A DNA stretch of 64,000 nt from Mucilaginibacter sp. dw_454 (lineage in GTDB: Bacteria; Bacteroidota; Bacteroidia; Sphingobacteriales; Sphingobacteriaceae): assembly GCF_018449775.1 (NCBI RefSeq), contig NZ_JAAVVB010000004.1:310001-374000 (forward strand). Reading direction: 5' to 3'. Position 1 is the stretch's first letter, and every line of letters starts with the position of its first letter. The notes beneath the pieces were generated by a model that searched no databases, was not told the origin of the DNA, and saw nothing but the letters and a program-made list of their open reading frames with translations. Below are positions 26,404 through 37,034 of the stretch, piece by piece. The translations under genes and the position numbers were made by a program.

Positions 26404-28737
26404 ATGTATAAACGCTTTCTTTATATACTTTTTTTGCTGATACCGCTTTGCTTTGGCAATCTTGCATATGCTCAAAAAAAATATACTATTGATGGAAGCG
26501 TAAAAGACGCCGCCACCGGCGAAACATTGATTGGCGCCACCGTAAGGTTGCAAGAAATACAACAAAACGGCGCAACAACCAACAATTACGGCTTTTTCTC
26601 GCTAACGGCGCCGGGCGGCGATTACACCCTGGTTATAAGCTACGTAGGGTATGCTACCACCACCCAATTGATCAAACTAAACAAAAACGCTTCTTTAAAT
26701 ATTTTATTAGCCAGCAATAATACGCTACAGGAGATCTCTATTAGCAGTAAGGCTCATAAAAGCGAGAACATAGATAACCCGCAAATGGGGGTAAACCGGC
26801 TCGATCTGAACCAGGTAAATAACGTGCCGGTAATTTTTGGCGAGAAGGATGTTATTAAAACTATCCAACTGCTACCGGGTGTAAAATCGACCGGCGAGGG
26901 TAATACCGGCTTTTACGTAAGGGGAGGAAATTCAGACCAAAACCTGATCTTGCTGGACGAGGCTGTGGTTTATAATGCTTCGCACTTATTTGGCTTCTTC
27001 TCTACTTTTAACTCAGATGCTATCAAAGATGTTGCTTTATATAAAGGCGGCATGCCGGCCGAATATGGCGGGCGACTATCATCCGTACTGGATATTAAGA
27101 TGCTGGATGGTAACGACAAGAAATTGACTGTACAAGGTGGTATAGGCCTTATATCGTCGCGCATTAAAGTTGAAGGACCAATAGTGGCCGACAAAAGTTC
27201 TTTCATGATCAGTGCGCGCCGTACTTATGCCGATGTTTTTTTGAAGCTATCGCCAGACTCGTCAACACGGGGCGCCAGCCTGTATTTTTATGATCTGAAT
27301 GCTAAGTTCCATTATCGTTTTGATGATAAAAACACGGTCTACCTATCGGGATATTTAGGTAAAGATGTATTGGGTTTGAAAGATAACTTTGCCACTAACT
27401 GGGGCAACCAAACGGGCACCTTACGTTTTACGCATATCTTCAATAACAAGCTATTTTTAAATTCGTCACTGATTTATAGCGATTACAATTTCCTGGTAGA
27501 AAGTTTTACCACAAACAATGATTTCAAGGTTACCTCCAGAATCCGGGATTTTAACCTGAAGGAAGATTTCCAATACTTTTTTTCTGATAACAATACTTTA
27601 TCATTTGGTGTTAATGGCACGCATCATACTATATCGCCGGGCGATATTCAATCATCAAATTCATCAGATATTAACCCACAAAAAATCCAGCCACGTTATG
27701 GGCTCGAATCAGCTGCTTATGTTTCTGACGAATGGAAATTAGGCAGCAAGGTTGATCTTTTATATGGGGCAAGATTTTCTACATTCTCTTTATTTGGGCC
27801 AGGTAAGTTTACAACCTACAGCGCAGCCGACGTAGCCGAGTTTTACGGTAACTACAACCGGGGCGACATTGTAAAAACCTATATCAATCTTGAACCACGC
27901 TTTTCTTTAAGCTATAAGTTGAATGATGAAAACTCGCTGAAAGCATCCTATAACCGTAATACGCAAAACATCCATTTGATATCAAACTCAACGGCCAGTT
28001 CTCCAACTGATTTATATGTAATGAGCAGCAATAACATTAAGCCGGGAGTGTCTGATCAGCTGTCTATGGGTTATTTTAAAAACTTTGCCAATAACCAATA
28101 TGAGTTTTCATCGGAAGTGTATTATAAAGCTTTACAAAACCAGGTAGATTATAAAAATGGCGCCGAGCTGATAGCTAACCAGGATGTGGAGTCGCAATTG
28201 ATTTACGGCACCGGCCGCGCATACGGTTTGGAGCTTTTCTTTAAAAAACACTACGGCAAGTTTAACGGGTGGATTGGTTACACCCTATCAAAAACCGAAA
28301 ACAAATTTGACGGCGTAAACAACGGCAATTACTTTGCCGCCACTTACGACAGGACGCACGACGTATCTGTTGTGGGTATTTACAAATTAAGCACCCGGTG
28401 GACACTCTCCAGCACCTTTGTATACGCAACCGGTAATGCGGTAACCTATCCGCATGGTAAATATGTAGTTGGCGGGCTTACTACTTTCTATTATGCCGAC
28501 CGCAACACCGACCGTTTACCGGCTTACAGCCGCCTGGATTTAGGTGCTACCCTGGAGGGAAAGCCGCATAAACATTATCACTCCAGCTGGACATTCGGCT
28601 TATATAATGCCTACAACCGTAAAAACCCTTATACCATAACTTTCCAGGAAAATCCTGACGACCCTACCCGTACACAAGCTGTTAAAACAAGTTTGTTTGG
28701 CAGGATACCATCAATAACTTATAACTTTAATTTTTAG
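26404..28737 (+). CDS. TonB-dependent receptor with carboxypeptidase-regulatory-like domain
   Basis: 777 residues from ATG 26404, where the signal peptide MYKRFLYILFLLIPL begins; the frame runs back to a TTG at 26383 but adds only non-signal residues. A CarboxypepD-reg-like domain (DGSVKDAATGETLIGATVRL, near 27-110) is followed by the plug (IKTIQLLPGVKSTGEGNTGFYVRGGNSDQNLILLDEAVVYN) and a barrel ending in NF. It is not a SusC; there is no SusD. The adjacent DUF4249 lipoprotein is the usual partner of this receptor type. Cargo unknown. Confidence 0.92.
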   Translation: MYKRFLYILFLLIPLCFGNLAYAQKKYTIDGSVKDAATGETLIGATVRLQEIQQNGATTNNYGFFSLTAPGGDYTLVISYVGYATTTQLIKLNKNASLNILLASNNTLQEISISSKAHKSENIDNPQMGVNRLDLNQVNNVPVIFGEKDVIKTIQLLPGVKSTGEGNTGFYVRGGNSDQNLILLDEAVVYNASHLFGFFSTFNSDAIKDVALYKGGMPAEYGGRLSSVLDIKMLDGNDKKLTVQGGIGLISSRIKVEGPIVADKSSFMISARRTYADVFLKLSPDSSTRGASLYFYDLNAKFHYRFDDKNTVYLSGYLGKDVLGLKDNFATNWGNQTGTLRFTHIFNNKLFLNSSLIYSDYNFLVESFTTNNDFKVTSRIRDFNLKEDFQYFFSDNNTLSFGVNGTHHTISPGDIQSSNSSDINPQKIQPRYGLESAAYVSDEWKLGSKVDLLYGARFSTFSLFGPGKFTTYSAADVAEFYGNYNRGDIVKTYINLEPRFSLSYKLNDENSLKASYNRNTQNIHLISNSTASSPTDLYVMSSNNIKPGVSDQLSMGYFKNFANNQYEFSSEVYYKALQNQVDYKNGAELIANQDVESQLIYGTGRAYGLELFFKKHYGKFNGWIGYTLSKTENKFDGVNNGNYFAATYDRTHDVSVVGIYKLSTRWTLSSTFVYATGNAVTYPHGKYVVGGLTTFYYADRNTDRLPAYSRLDLGATLEGKPHKHYHSSWTFGLYNAYNRKNPYTITFQENPDDPTRTQAVKTSLFGRIPSITYNFNF

Positions 28738-28740
28738 GAT

Positions 28741-29538
28741 ATGGCGGTGAAATACAGATTAGCGATTTTAATTTTTCTTAGCCTGGCAATTGCTTCCTGC
28801 AAAAAGGTGATAGATCTTAAATTAGGCAATGCAGCACAGCAATTAGTTATTGAGGGTAATGTAACAGACCAGTCTGGCCCCCAATTGGTAACCATAAGCC
28901 GGACGTTGCCCTTAGATAGTACAAATAGTTTCCCGGCGGTTACCAATGCCGATGTTGAGATCATTGACCGCAACGGAAAAGTTTATTCAACCATACAGCG
29001 CTCGCCCGGGTTTTATTATTCTACTTCATTTACAGGCCAACCTAATCAAACCTATCAGGTAAGAGCAGTTGTGGATGGTAAAACTTACCGTGCCGTTTCA
29101 ACCATGCCGATTAAAGTAGCCATAGACTCGGTTGCGCTTTCTGTGCAGCAAATAGGTACCTCGCCCGAAAAAACCATCATTGTTTATTACCAGGATCAAC
29201 CCGACACCGCTAATCAATATCGTTTTGTATTAACAGTAAACGGCGTGCGTGTAAAGCAAATATTTGCTATGAATGATCAATTTAACGATGGCAAGCTTGT
29301 GCAAGCCTATTTATATCAGGACGACATTAAATTAAAAAGCGGCGACCACGTAAATATTGAAATGCAATGCATTGATATTAATATGTATACCTACTGGTAC
29401 ACCTTTTCTCAACAATCGGCTAACGGGTTTAGCTCTACCACCCCCAGTAACCCCGCGAGCGATTTTTTTGACAGCCCCCCGGTGTTAGGCTATTTTAGCG
29501 CACACACTACAGAGCGGCGCGATATTATTATCCCTTAA
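28741..29538 (+). CDS. DUF4249 family lipoprotein
   Basis: 265 residues. The lipobox LAIASC (Cys20) predicts a lipoprotein. The start of DUF4249 is recognisable: KVIDLKLGNAAQQLVIEGNVTDQSGPQLVTISRT, then an Ig-like region with TYQVRAVVDGKTYRAVSTMP. The gene begins three bases after the TonB-receptor stop, so the two are translated together. Such pairs recur across Bacteroidota, and the lipoprotein may act as a surface or periplasmic partner of the receptor. Its function is not established. Confidence 0.88.
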   Translation: MAVKYRLAILIFLSLAIASCKKVIDLKLGNAAQQLVIEGNVTDQSGPQLVTISRTLPLDSTNSFPAVTNADVEIIDRNGKVYSTIQRSPGFYYSTSFTGQPNQTYQVRAVVDGKTYRAVSTMPIKVAIDSVALSVQQIGTSPEKTIIVYYQDQPDTANQYRFVLTVNGVRVKQIFAMNDQFNDGKLVQAYLYQDDIKLKSGDHVNIEMQCIDINMYTYWYTFSQQSANGFSSTTPSNPASDFFDSPPVLGYFSAHTTERRDIIIP

Positions 29539-29548
29539 TAAAGAAGTA

Positions 29549-30382
29549 TTAGTTTGCAGTTTGCCTGGCAGGTTGTGCAACCAAAAAGTCTTTTAAAGCG
29601 GCCAGCTTATCGGTATTAATTAAGTCGACGCCGCAGCTTAAAATTTCTTTCCAGACGGCTTTATTATCCGGCGATGCCCATAACCTTACCTGATCGCCGT
29701 TTTTATGCGCTATGGTTACGTAATTTAACAGACGCAGCCTTTCACGCGGAGATATAAGGCCATTGCCTTTCCACTTTAATAATTTTGAGTATTTACAACT
29801 AGCCATGCGGGCCACATTGGCTACAGTATCGCGGTCTACTTTACGAAGGTCTTCATCAATAAATACCAGGCGACTTTTTTCTGCCTTCACCTCATCGTAA
29901 GGTTTATGCCCGGACAGCACAATGGTTACCGCACCTGTAGTAACATTGCCGTTATCATAACTTGAAAGTATAGATTTGTATTTCTCCAGTACGTCTTCTA
30001 ATGCAGCATAGGTTTTGTTAGCATCGGTTTTAATGTCAATCATTAATGTTACCGGCTCCTTATGCCCCTGGTAAACGCAGCCATTATTAGCGGTTATTTG
30101 CGCTAACAAGGGTTTTAGGTATAAATTCTCGAGCGTACGCTTACCCTTAAAATAAGGATTGATATGTGCTACAACCAGTTTATTATGGTGTAAGAAAATA
30201 TCGGCTTCAATGTGCGTGTAACCATTATTTTCGGCATCAAGCAACGGCCGCTTGTGCAAATAATCGTTATGTGCAAAACCATTCTCCAACATCACACATT
30301 GCGCATTGGCTATAATCGGGAGTATTAGGATCAAGCCGGCAATAAAAATCTTTCTCACAGTATCAGTCAGGGGTATCAACAT
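29549..30382 (-). CDS. Secreted PI-PLC/GDPD-like phosphodiesterase
   Basis: 277 residues with an N-terminal signal segment ending near IANAQ. The TIM-barrel phosphodiesterase pattern is visible: ENGFAHNDYLHKRPLLDAENNGYTHIEADIFLHHNKLVVAH contains the paired His and Glu/Asp typical of GDPD/PI-PLC active sites, and LMIDIKTD follows. The C-terminal end has VRLWASPDNKAVWKEILSCGVDLINTDKL, a standard barrel end. Glycerophosphodiester or a related phosphodiester is the probable substrate. It converges on the DUF4249 gene with a 10-bp gap. Confidence 0.8.
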   Translation of the reverse strand: MLIPLTDTVRKIFIAGLILILPIIANAQCVMLENGFAHNDYLHKRPLLDAENNGYTHIEADIFLHHNKLVVAHINPYFKGKRTLENLYLKPLLAQITANNGCVYQGHKEPVTLMIDIKTDANKTYAALEDVLEKYKSILSSYDNGNVTTGAVTIVLSGHKPYDEVKAEKSRLVFIDEDLRKVDRDTVANVARMASCKYSKLLKWKGNGLISPRERLRLLNYVTIAHKNGDQVRLWASPDNKAVWKEILSCGVDLINTDKLAALKDFLVAQPARQTAN

Positions 30383-30524
30383 TTATAAAAGTATCATTTT
30401 TGTTACTTTTATAAATCTATGACTCTGTAATGACAATATGAAACTTTTGAAGAATTCTAATATTATTCTAATGTGGGCTTAACGCCCCATAGCTAAATCA
30501 TGAAATTTCGAATTATTAATCAAC

Positions 30525-30557
30525 AAAAAAAGCCGATCGTAAACGACCGGCTTTCCC
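30525..30557 (-). terminator. Rho-independent terminator
   Basis: Stem AAAGCCGATCG / CGACCGGCTTT with one mismatch and loop TAAA, just past the stop of the small lipoprotein gene at 30575. Confidence 0.75.
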
Positions 30558-30574
30558 TAATAAACTAATATATA

Positions 30575-30997
30575 TCAATTACCCGAATCTGACGGGATTA
30601 ATACCAATTTCACTAAAATGTCGTTTGTTGGTTTAACAGGCACGCCGCCCCCAATTGGTTGTGCGTAAACAACCATATAAAGGTTTCCGTTGTTGGTATA
30701 ATGGAAATAGCTATAAGATACACCATTGTACACTTCTGGAATTTGCTCGTATACACCTTGAAAATAAGAGAAGTAAACTAAGGTAGCATCGCTGTCATTT
30801 AAAAAGAACTGCGTTGCATTAGGTAGTTTAATTGAAATTGAATCTGACTTACCATCGGTAGTTTGAGTCCATTGCGACGCAGCAATTGTTGCATTAAAAG
30901 TTTGATTTGGAACCACATTGGTTATGTACGTTTTTTTACATGAGGCTAAAGTAGCCACTACAATGGCCACACAAGCGATAGATAAGATTTTTTTCAT
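30575..30997 (-). CDS. Small lipoprotein of unknown function
   Basis: 140 residues. MKKILSIACVAIVVATLASC has a clear lipobox with Cys20. The mature part is beta-rich with aromatic stretches (FLNDSDATLVYFSYFQGVYEQIP, NGVSYSYFHYTNNGNLYMVVYAQ). I do not recognise a family. It is flanked by its own terminator and lies downstream of the divergent-side phosphodiesterase gene; monocistronic. Confidence 0.7.
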   Translation of the reverse strand: MKKILSIACVAIVVATLASCKKTYITNVVPNQTFNATIAASQWTQTTDGKSDSISIKLPNATQFFLNDSDATLVYFSYFQGVYEQIPEVYNGVSYSYFHYTNNGNLYMVVYAQPIGGGVPVKPTNDILVKLVLIPSDSGN

Positions 30998-31113
30998 AGC
31001 AATATTATTTTTTTCAGAAGTAAGATACTTGTAGAACGAAAAGGTTTAATACTTAGTTTATTTTTTTTTGATTTATTTTCTCGGGGATAAACGCACCACA
31101 ATAATATCTTATA

Positions 31114-31147
31114 AAAAATACCCGCTGTGGGGCGGGTATTTTTTATA
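31114..31147 (-). terminator. Rho-independent terminator of clpC
   Basis: Stem AAAATACCCGC / GCGGGTATTTT with loop TGTGGG, next to the ClpC stop at 31158. Confidence 0.9.
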
Positions 31148-31157
31148 TTATTAAATA

Positions 31158-33692
31158 TTAATTCTGCTCTTCTTGCTTAGGTTTTTTGCCCGAAGCTTTT
31201 TTGGGAGAGATTTTAATCTCTTCAGCTTCTTTGTCATAATCAACCAGCATGATATCGCCTTCGTTCAATTCGCCTTTTAATATTTCTTCGGCAATTGGGT
31301 CTTCCAGATATTTCTGGATAGCACGTTTTAAAGGGCGAGCACCAAACTGCGAATCATATCCTTTTTCGGCAATGAATTTTTTAGCGGTTTCGGTTAATTC
31401 AATTTTATAACCCAAGCTGTTAACTCGGCCAAACAAAGCGGCTAACTCAATATCAATGATCTTGAAGATTTCATCCTCGCCTAACGAGTTAAATACAATC
31501 ACGTCATCGATACGGTTCAAAAACTCTGGTGAAAACGCGCGTTTCAAAGCATTCTCGATAACACCTCTCGAGTGCTGATCTGCCTGGGTAGTTTTAGCAT
31601 TGGTGCTAAAGCCCACACCCTGACCAAAGTCTTTCAACTGGCGTGCGCCAATGTTTGAGGTCATGATAATGATTGCATTTCTGAAATCAACTTTGCGGCC
31701 CAATGAGTCAGTTAACTGTCCTTCGTCTAACACTTGTAACAAGATGTTAAACACATCCGGGTGAGCTTTTTCAATCTCATCCAACAATATTACTGCATAC
31801 GGTTTACGACGCACCTTTTCGGTCAACTGTCCGCCTTCTTCATAACCCACATAGCCCGGAGGCGCACCTACTAAACGAGATACCGCAAATTTCTCCATGT
31901 ACTCGCTCATGTCAATCTGGATCAAAGCATCCTCAGTATCAAACATAAAGCGCGCAAGCTCTTTAGCTAACTCGGTTTTACCAACACCTGTAGGGCCTAA
32001 GAAAATAAAAGAACCAATTGGTTTTTTAGGATCTTTCAAACCTGCACGGGTGCGTTGGATAGCACGGGTTAGTTTCTTAATAGCATCATCCTGGCCAATA
32101 ATTTTGTTACCAATGGTGCCAGACATGTTCAACAGTTTTTGGCTGTCTGTTTGTCCAACTTTTTGCACCGGGATACCGGTCATCATAGATACTACCTCGG
32201 CAACGTTGTCTTCAGTTACCGTATAGCGTTTTGATTTTGTTTCAGCTTCCCACGCAGATTTGGCTTGCTCCAATTCTTCAAGCAGGTGCTTTTCCGTATC
32301 GCGCAATTTAGCGGCCTCTTCGTATTTCTGGCTGCGTACTACTTTGTTTTTCTCAACCTTGATCTGCTCTATCTTGTTCTCGATATCCAAAATCTCTTGT
32401 GGAACATGGATATTGGTTAAGTGAACACGCGATCCTGATTCGTCTAAAGCATCAATAGCTTTATCCGGTAAGAAACGGTCGGTAATATATCTTGTAGTTA
32501 AAGTAACACAAGCCAAAATAGCTTCGTCGGTATAAGTTACACCGTGGTGCTCTTCGTATTTTTCTTTAATGCGATTTAATATCTCAACAGTTTCATCAGG
32601 CGTAGCCGGTTCAACCATCACTTTTTGGAAACGACGATCTAAAGCGCCGTCTTTTTCAATAAACTGACGATACTCGTCTAAAGTTGTTGCGCCAATGCAT
32701 TGGATCTCTCCACGAGCCAAAGCCGGTTTAAACATATTCGATGCATCTAATGAACCAGAGGCACCACCTGCACCAACTATGGTATGAATCTCGTCAATAA
32801 ACAAGATCACATCAGGCGATTTTTCCAGCTCGTTCATTACGGCTTTCATACGCTCTTCAAACTGGCCGCGATATTTTGTACCTGCTACCAATGAAGCCAG
32901 GTCTAAAGTAACCACACGTTTGTTAAACAATACACGCGATACTTTACGCTGCACAATACGTAATGCCAAACCTTCGGCGATGGCAGATTTACCAACACCC
33001 GGCTCGCCAATTAAAATTGGGTTATTCTTTTTACGACGTGATAAGATTTGCGAAACACGCTCAATCTCTTTTTCACGGCCAACAATCGGGTCAAGTTTAC
33101 CATCCTCGGCAGCGCGGGTTAAATCGCGGCCAAAGTTGTCAAGCACCGGTGTTTTTGATTTAATGTCAGAAACCTTTTTAGGCTGATTAAATGCTTCTTC
33201 TTCTTTGAAGTCGTCATCACCGCCTGTCGGCGATCCCGGCATCTCGTCGGTTATGTTGTTTTTGTGCGATTCAACCTCGCCTTTAAACACTTCATAGTTG
33301 ACGTTATACTGCATCAGTATTTGTGATGCAATGTTATCTTCATCGCGCAAAATAGATAGCAATAAATGCTCGGTACCTATTACATCGCTTTTAAATATTT
33401 TAGCTTCAAGGTAAGTTATCTTCAATACTTTTTCGGCTTGTTTAGTTAGCGGGATGCTGCCAATATGTACGTTAGTTCCTATAGTTCCTTTCACAGCGTC
33501 TTCGACAGAACGACGCAATCTTGCTGTATCAACTGCCAGTTCTCTAAGCAGTTTTATAGCTACACCGTCTCCATCACGGATAAGGCCAAGCAAAAGATGT
33601 TCTGTACCAATATAGTCGTGTCCAAGGCGCAATGCCTCTTCCCTGCTGTACTGTATCACATCCTTAACCCGTGGCGAAAATTTTGCTTCCAT
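31158..33692 (-). CDS. clpC: ClpC-type AAA+ Clp protease ATPase subunit
   Basis: 844 residues. There are two N-terminal Clp repeats ([16 protein letters not shown] near 25-40 and [15 protein letters not shown] near 103-117). AAA-1 has Walker A GEPGVGKS at 229-236 and [14 protein letters not shown]-like segment ([16 protein letters not shown]) follows in the middle domain. AAA-2 has [15 protein letters not shown] and [17 protein letters not shown] Lys-rich tail ends the protein. It unfolds substrates for ClpP in the cytoplasm. The start has an unusually good ribosome binding site for this phylum, AGGAG at 33698-33702 on the minus strand. Monocistronic. The UVR segment separates ClpC from ClpB and ClpA. 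Confidence 0.96.
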   Translation of the reverse strand: MEAKFSPRVKDVIQYSREEALRLGHDYIGTEHLLLGLIRDGDGVAIKLLRELAVDTARLRRSVEDAVKGTIGTNVHIGSIPLTKQAEKVLKITYLEAKIFKSDVIGTEHLLLSILRDEDNIASQILMQYNVNYEVFKGEVESHKNNITDEMPGSPTGGDDDFKEEEAFNQPKKVSDIKSKTPVLDNFGRDLTRAAEDGKLDPIVGREKEIERVSQILSRRKKNNPILIGEPGVGKSAIAEGLALRIVQRKVSRVLFNKRVVTLDLASLVAGTKYRGQFEERMKAVMNELEKSPDVILFIDEIHTIVGAGGASGSLDASNMFKPALARGEIQCIGATTLDEYRQFIEKDGALDRRFQKVMVEPATPDETVEILNRIKEKYEEHHGVTYTDEAILACVTLTTRYITDRFLPDKAIDALDESGSRVHLTNIHVPQEILDIENKIEQIKVEKNKVVRSQKYEEAAKLRDTEKHLLEELEQAKSAWEAETKSKRYTVTEDNVAEVVSMMTGIPVQKVGQTDSQKLLNMSGTIGNKIIGQDDAIKKLTRAIQRTRAGLKDPKKPIGSFIFLGPTGVGKTELAKELARFMFDTEDALIQIDMSEYMEKFAVSRLVGAPPGYVGYEEGGQLTEKVRRKPYAVILLDEIEKAHPDVFNILLQVLDEGQLTDSLGRKVDFRNAIIIMTSNIGARQLKDFGQGVGFSTNAKTTQADQHSRGVIENALKRAFSPEFLNRIDDVIVFNSLGEDEIFKIIDIELAALFGRVNSLGYKIELTETAKKFIAEKGYDSQFGARPLKRAIQKYLEDPIAEEILKGELNEGDIMLVDYDKEAEEIKISPKKASGKKPKQEEQN

Positions 33693-33716
33693 ATATACTC
33701 CTATTATACGTCCTAA

Positions 33717-34037
33717 TATATTAATTAGTTACTATACTTAGAACGCCTTCTTTTTCCTATTTTATCAACAATATTGCTGCCAATATTAATTCTTAGCAAT
33801 AAACAGACATTATTATGATGTGCAATCTATTAAAAGTTAAACTTTATGCAACATTTATTACCAGAATTTAACTTAATCCTATGTTAAATCGATGTTATAA
33901 CGCTGCTAATTATGTGTTTGATATGGGTAAACGCCAATAGTTTAGCCTCTATAGGAATAAAAGTACCCAACTGTGGAAAAAAAGACAGACCCGGCGTGTA
34001 ATTGTGCCATTACGGCATGACGAGGGATTGGTTGAAC
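33717..34037. other. AT-rich leader region upstream of clpC
   Basis: About 320 bp without a gene. It should hold the clpC promoter on the minus strand, but no exact TAnnTTTG element or CtsR/HrcA-type operator was seen. Confidence 0.5.
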
Positions 34038-34110
34038 AGTGATTAGAGATTAGTTAGCAAGATTTTTAATTAGTTTATAGGATCGCATTCGCTACCAATC
34101 TCTAATCACT
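34038..34110. repeat. Inverted repeat at the end of the beta-barrel gene
   Basis: AGTGATTAGAGATTAG at 34038-34053 pairs with an AATCTCTAATCACT arm ending at 34110, which overlaps the last codon and stop of the barrel gene. It has no T-tract, so it is a hairpin rather than a classic terminator. Confidence 0.6.
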
Positions 34111-36973
34111 TCTTTTTACCATGCAACCCAAAATGGCGCGGGTAATAAGCCAGCGTCACCATAAAATATTGTTGCAGCACATTGGCTTGTGTTGTGGTAA
34201 TGCTATTAGCGGTAATGTAATGCTCTAATGATCTGTTTTGGTGCAATAAGTCTAATGCCGAGAATTTGATCTCGCCCTCCGAGCCTTTCAGGAACCGGTA
34301 ACCAATGTCGGCGTTCCATATGGTGTAGTAAATATTACTGGTAGCGGCCGAACTTTTGTTATTATTAAAAGCGACACGGGTATCAAAGAATACACTTCGG
34401 GGAAATGCAAAACCTAAGCCCGCATTTGTTTGCCAGTTGTAGTTGGTATACCGGCTTAAACCAACCTGGTTGGTTTTTGAACCTTCAAACTTTTCTCCAA
34501 TATCAGCCTTCCAGATAGATTTATAACTATACAGTATTGATGCTTGCATCTTAAACCAATTTGCGCGGGTAAGGTAATCCTTAGCATTCACGCTGGTAGT
34601 ATATTCTGAATAACTGTAGTTGGTATTATTATCAAGCTGGAACTGATGGTCTTTAAAATTAAAGGCTTTGTTTAACCAGTTGTAATAGCTGGCTGTTCTG
34701 CTGGTACCCATGTTAACCGAGCGGTGTACCGAGCGGCCAAGCGCGTCATACATTACGCTATCGGCTATGTTATCTTTAATGAGGTTGGCAGATAACGAAA
34801 CACCAAAATTCAATGGATTTTTCCTTTTCTGATCGTAGAAAGAAAAGTTGGCATATACATCATTTTTATAAGCAGGCTTTAAATGCATATTACCTAAGTA
34901 AACATTATAAACGTCGGCATTATCTGTCAACGGGGCTATCTGGTTAACCGATGGGTAAATTACAGAACTGTAGTAACCAAAGCTATAGTTTTTCGAATAT
35001 TCGCCATATTGGTAATTGTACGATGTAAAGTCTATCGCCGGTATGAAATAGCTGTATGACTTGTCGATATTTTGAATGGTTTGCAAAGCATCATTTTTCT
35101 GATCAAATATCTGCCCCTGTGCATTTAAGGTAATACGCCATGATTTATTATAACGATTATCTAAATATTTCGAAAAACTTTTAACAAACTGCACAGACGG
35201 CTTTTCATCAACAGTGGTATAATGGCTAATGTTGGTCAAGCTGGTGTTGGGCGTGTAAGTTGTAGCGCCCACTGCTAAATCGCCAACATTATCATTTTCA
35301 TTCTGATGATTCAGGCTGATGGTGTTGTCAATATCAATCTGTACAAATTTGTTCCCCCTATTGTGTCTAAACAGCTCCGTAATATCTTTTAAATTACTCA
35401 CAAAGGTATGGGTACCGCCATCAAAACTCTTTAAATATTGACGATTATAGTGCTGATCTTGCGTAGGGTCTGAGGCGGTAAAGTCTGTAGTATTAATACT
35501 ATTGTCGGTACCGCGATTAACATTGAAGGTGTATTTAAATTCGGTCTCTATAGATTTGTATCTGAATTTAACAAAGTCATAATATCTATTGGTGTTAAAG
35601 CCGACAGAGCCACTGGCGTTAGTTGAATTCCGATTACTGTTTGATTCTGCAATTTTTTGACTTTGATCTCCGGTCACGTCATTAACAGACTCGTCTTTCT
35701 GCGTAGACGACGAAGTATTTTGCGAGTTAGTAATATTATAATCTGCGGTGATATAATTATGCTCTGTTCTTTTTTCATAACTGCCATTTGAGCGCAGGCT
35801 AAAATCATTGCTATGGCCGGTATGAGCTGATGTTTGATTTAAATGCGAATCGTCGCTTAGCGAAACCACCGTTGTACTGTTGGTAAGGGTTTTATTATCC
35901 AGGTCATTACTGAATACCTCGCCTTTAAGTTGATTAGTTTTATAGTACGATTGCCGCGGATCTGAGTCTTTACTAAAGTCTTGCGAGAACGTGGCTCCGC
36001 CACCTCTAAAAACATTCACACCGGTTTTGGTAAAATCACTATGATAATCGTCATTAATGCCCTCGCCTTTAAATGAGTTAAAGCGCATCAGCGTATTTAC
36101 ATCATAAGCAGTTTTATTTACGTCATTAAAAGCACCCACCAGGCTCACCTGGGTTTTAGGCGAAAAATAGGTGAACATACCGTCGCCGGCATAATGCCCG
36201 TTGCTGCCATAACCGGCGCCAAATTTACCGAACATGCCGTCCTGCTTATCTTTTTTGGTTACAATGTTCATATCGGTTTTAGGGTTCACGGGGTCTTTAT
36301 CGTCTTTATTTTGGTAAACCTGTATTTTTTGCACCGAATTTTTCGGCAGGTTATCCAGCGCAATTTTGTTATCGCCCCCAAAAAATTGCTTACCATTAAC
36401 CAGTAACTGATTAATCTTTTTGCCATTTACGGTAATCACACCATCGGCCCAAACAGTTATGCCGGGTAGTTTGCGCAACAAATCGCCTACTACGGCATCG
36501 CTGTCCAGCTTAAAAGCGCTGGCGTTAAACTCCAGGGTATCGCCGCGCATTTGCATGGGGGCCTGCTCGCCTTTTATTACCACCTCTTTTAAAGACATAT
36601 CTACACGTTCCATGTTTAAAGTCTTTAGGTCGATACTTTTTGTCTTGGGCGATATAATAAACTCCTTCCTGGTAGACTGGTAACCAACGTGTGTTGCCAA
36701 TACATACAAAGGCGTACCTACCGGTACGTTTTTAAATTGATACCGCCCGAAATTATTGGTTAGCTGATAGCTCACCAACTCATTGTCTTTCTGTTTGTAA
36801 ATAGCCATAGTGGCGGCGGCCATAACGTAATTATGTACACTATCGCGTACCAGTCCAATAACGGCACCCACATTTATGGTGTCTTTTTGAACGGCTTGAG
36901 TTTGAGCCTCGGCTTTGTTAAATAGCAACGTACAAATAAAGCAAGCTACGGCAAGTTTCAGGTATTTATTCAC
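34106..36973 (-). CDS. Outer-membrane beta-barrel protein, TonB-receptor-like
   Basis: 955 residues with a signal peptide ending near KAEAQ. A carboxypeptidase-regulatory-like domain comes first (VIGLVRDSVHNYVMAAATMAIYK). A plug follows with VVGDLLRKLPGITVWADGVITVNGKKINQLLVNGKQFFGGD. The long barrel (outer-membrane beta-barrel family 3 type) has many Asn/Thr/Ser-rich extracellular loops. The motif VNGKxxxxLLVNGKxFF is typical of this family, in which TonB dependence is likely but not proven. It is 61 bp downstream of a beta-propeller gene on the same strand, suggesting a two-gene unit. Ligand unknown. Confidence 0.85.
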   Translation of the reverse strand: MNKYLKLAVACFICTLLFNKAEAQTQAVQKDTINVGAVIGLVRDSVHNYVMAAATMAIYKQKDNELVSYQLTNNFGRYQFKNVPVGTPLYVLATHVGYQSTRKEFIISPKTKSIDLKTLNMERVDMSLKEVVIKGEQAPMQMRGDTLEFNASAFKLDSDAVVGDLLRKLPGITVWADGVITVNGKKINQLLVNGKQFFGGDNKIALDNLPKNSVQKIQVYQNKDDKDPVNPKTDMNIVTKKDKQDGMFGKFGAGYGSNGHYAGDGMFTYFSPKTQVSLVGAFNDVNKTAYDVNTLMRFNSFKGEGINDDYHSDFTKTGVNVFRGGGATFSQDFSKDSDPRQSYYKTNQLKGEVFSNDLDNKTLTNSTTVVSLSDDSHLNQTSAHTGHSNDFSLRSNGSYEKRTEHNYITADYNITNSQNTSSSTQKDESVNDVTGDQSQKIAESNSNRNSTNASGSVGFNTNRYYDFVKFRYKSIETEFKYTFNVNRGTDNSINTTDFTASDPTQDQHYNRQYLKSFDGGTHTFVSNLKDITELFRHNRGNKFVQIDIDNTISLNHQNENDNVGDLAVGATTYTPNTSLTNISHYTTVDEKPSVQFVKSFSKYLDNRYNKSWRITLNAQGQIFDQKNDALQTIQNIDKSYSYFIPAIDFTSYNYQYGEYSKNYSFGYYSSVIYPSVNQIAPLTDNADVYNVYLGNMHLKPAYKNDVYANFSFYDQKRKNPLNFGVSLSANLIKDNIADSVMYDALGRSVHRSVNMGTSRTASYYNWLNKAFNFKDHQFQLDNNTNYSYSEYTTSVNAKDYLTRANWFKMQASILYSYKSIWKADIGEKFEGSKTNQVGLSRYTNYNWQTNAGLGFAFPRSVFFDTRVAFNNNKSSAATSNIYYTIWNADIGYRFLKGSEGEIKFSALDLLHQNRSLEHYITANSITTTQANVLQQYFMVTLAYYPRHFGLHGKKK

Positions 36974-37034
36974 GTGGTGATGAGGGTTTGTGATAAGATT
37001 TAGGTGGATTAAGAATATGGTTTAGCGCGTACTG

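Noticed and set aside
34038..34110. Classic terminator after the beta-barrel gene
   Set aside because: The stem overlaps the gene's stop and lacks a T run, so it is listed only as an inverted repeat.
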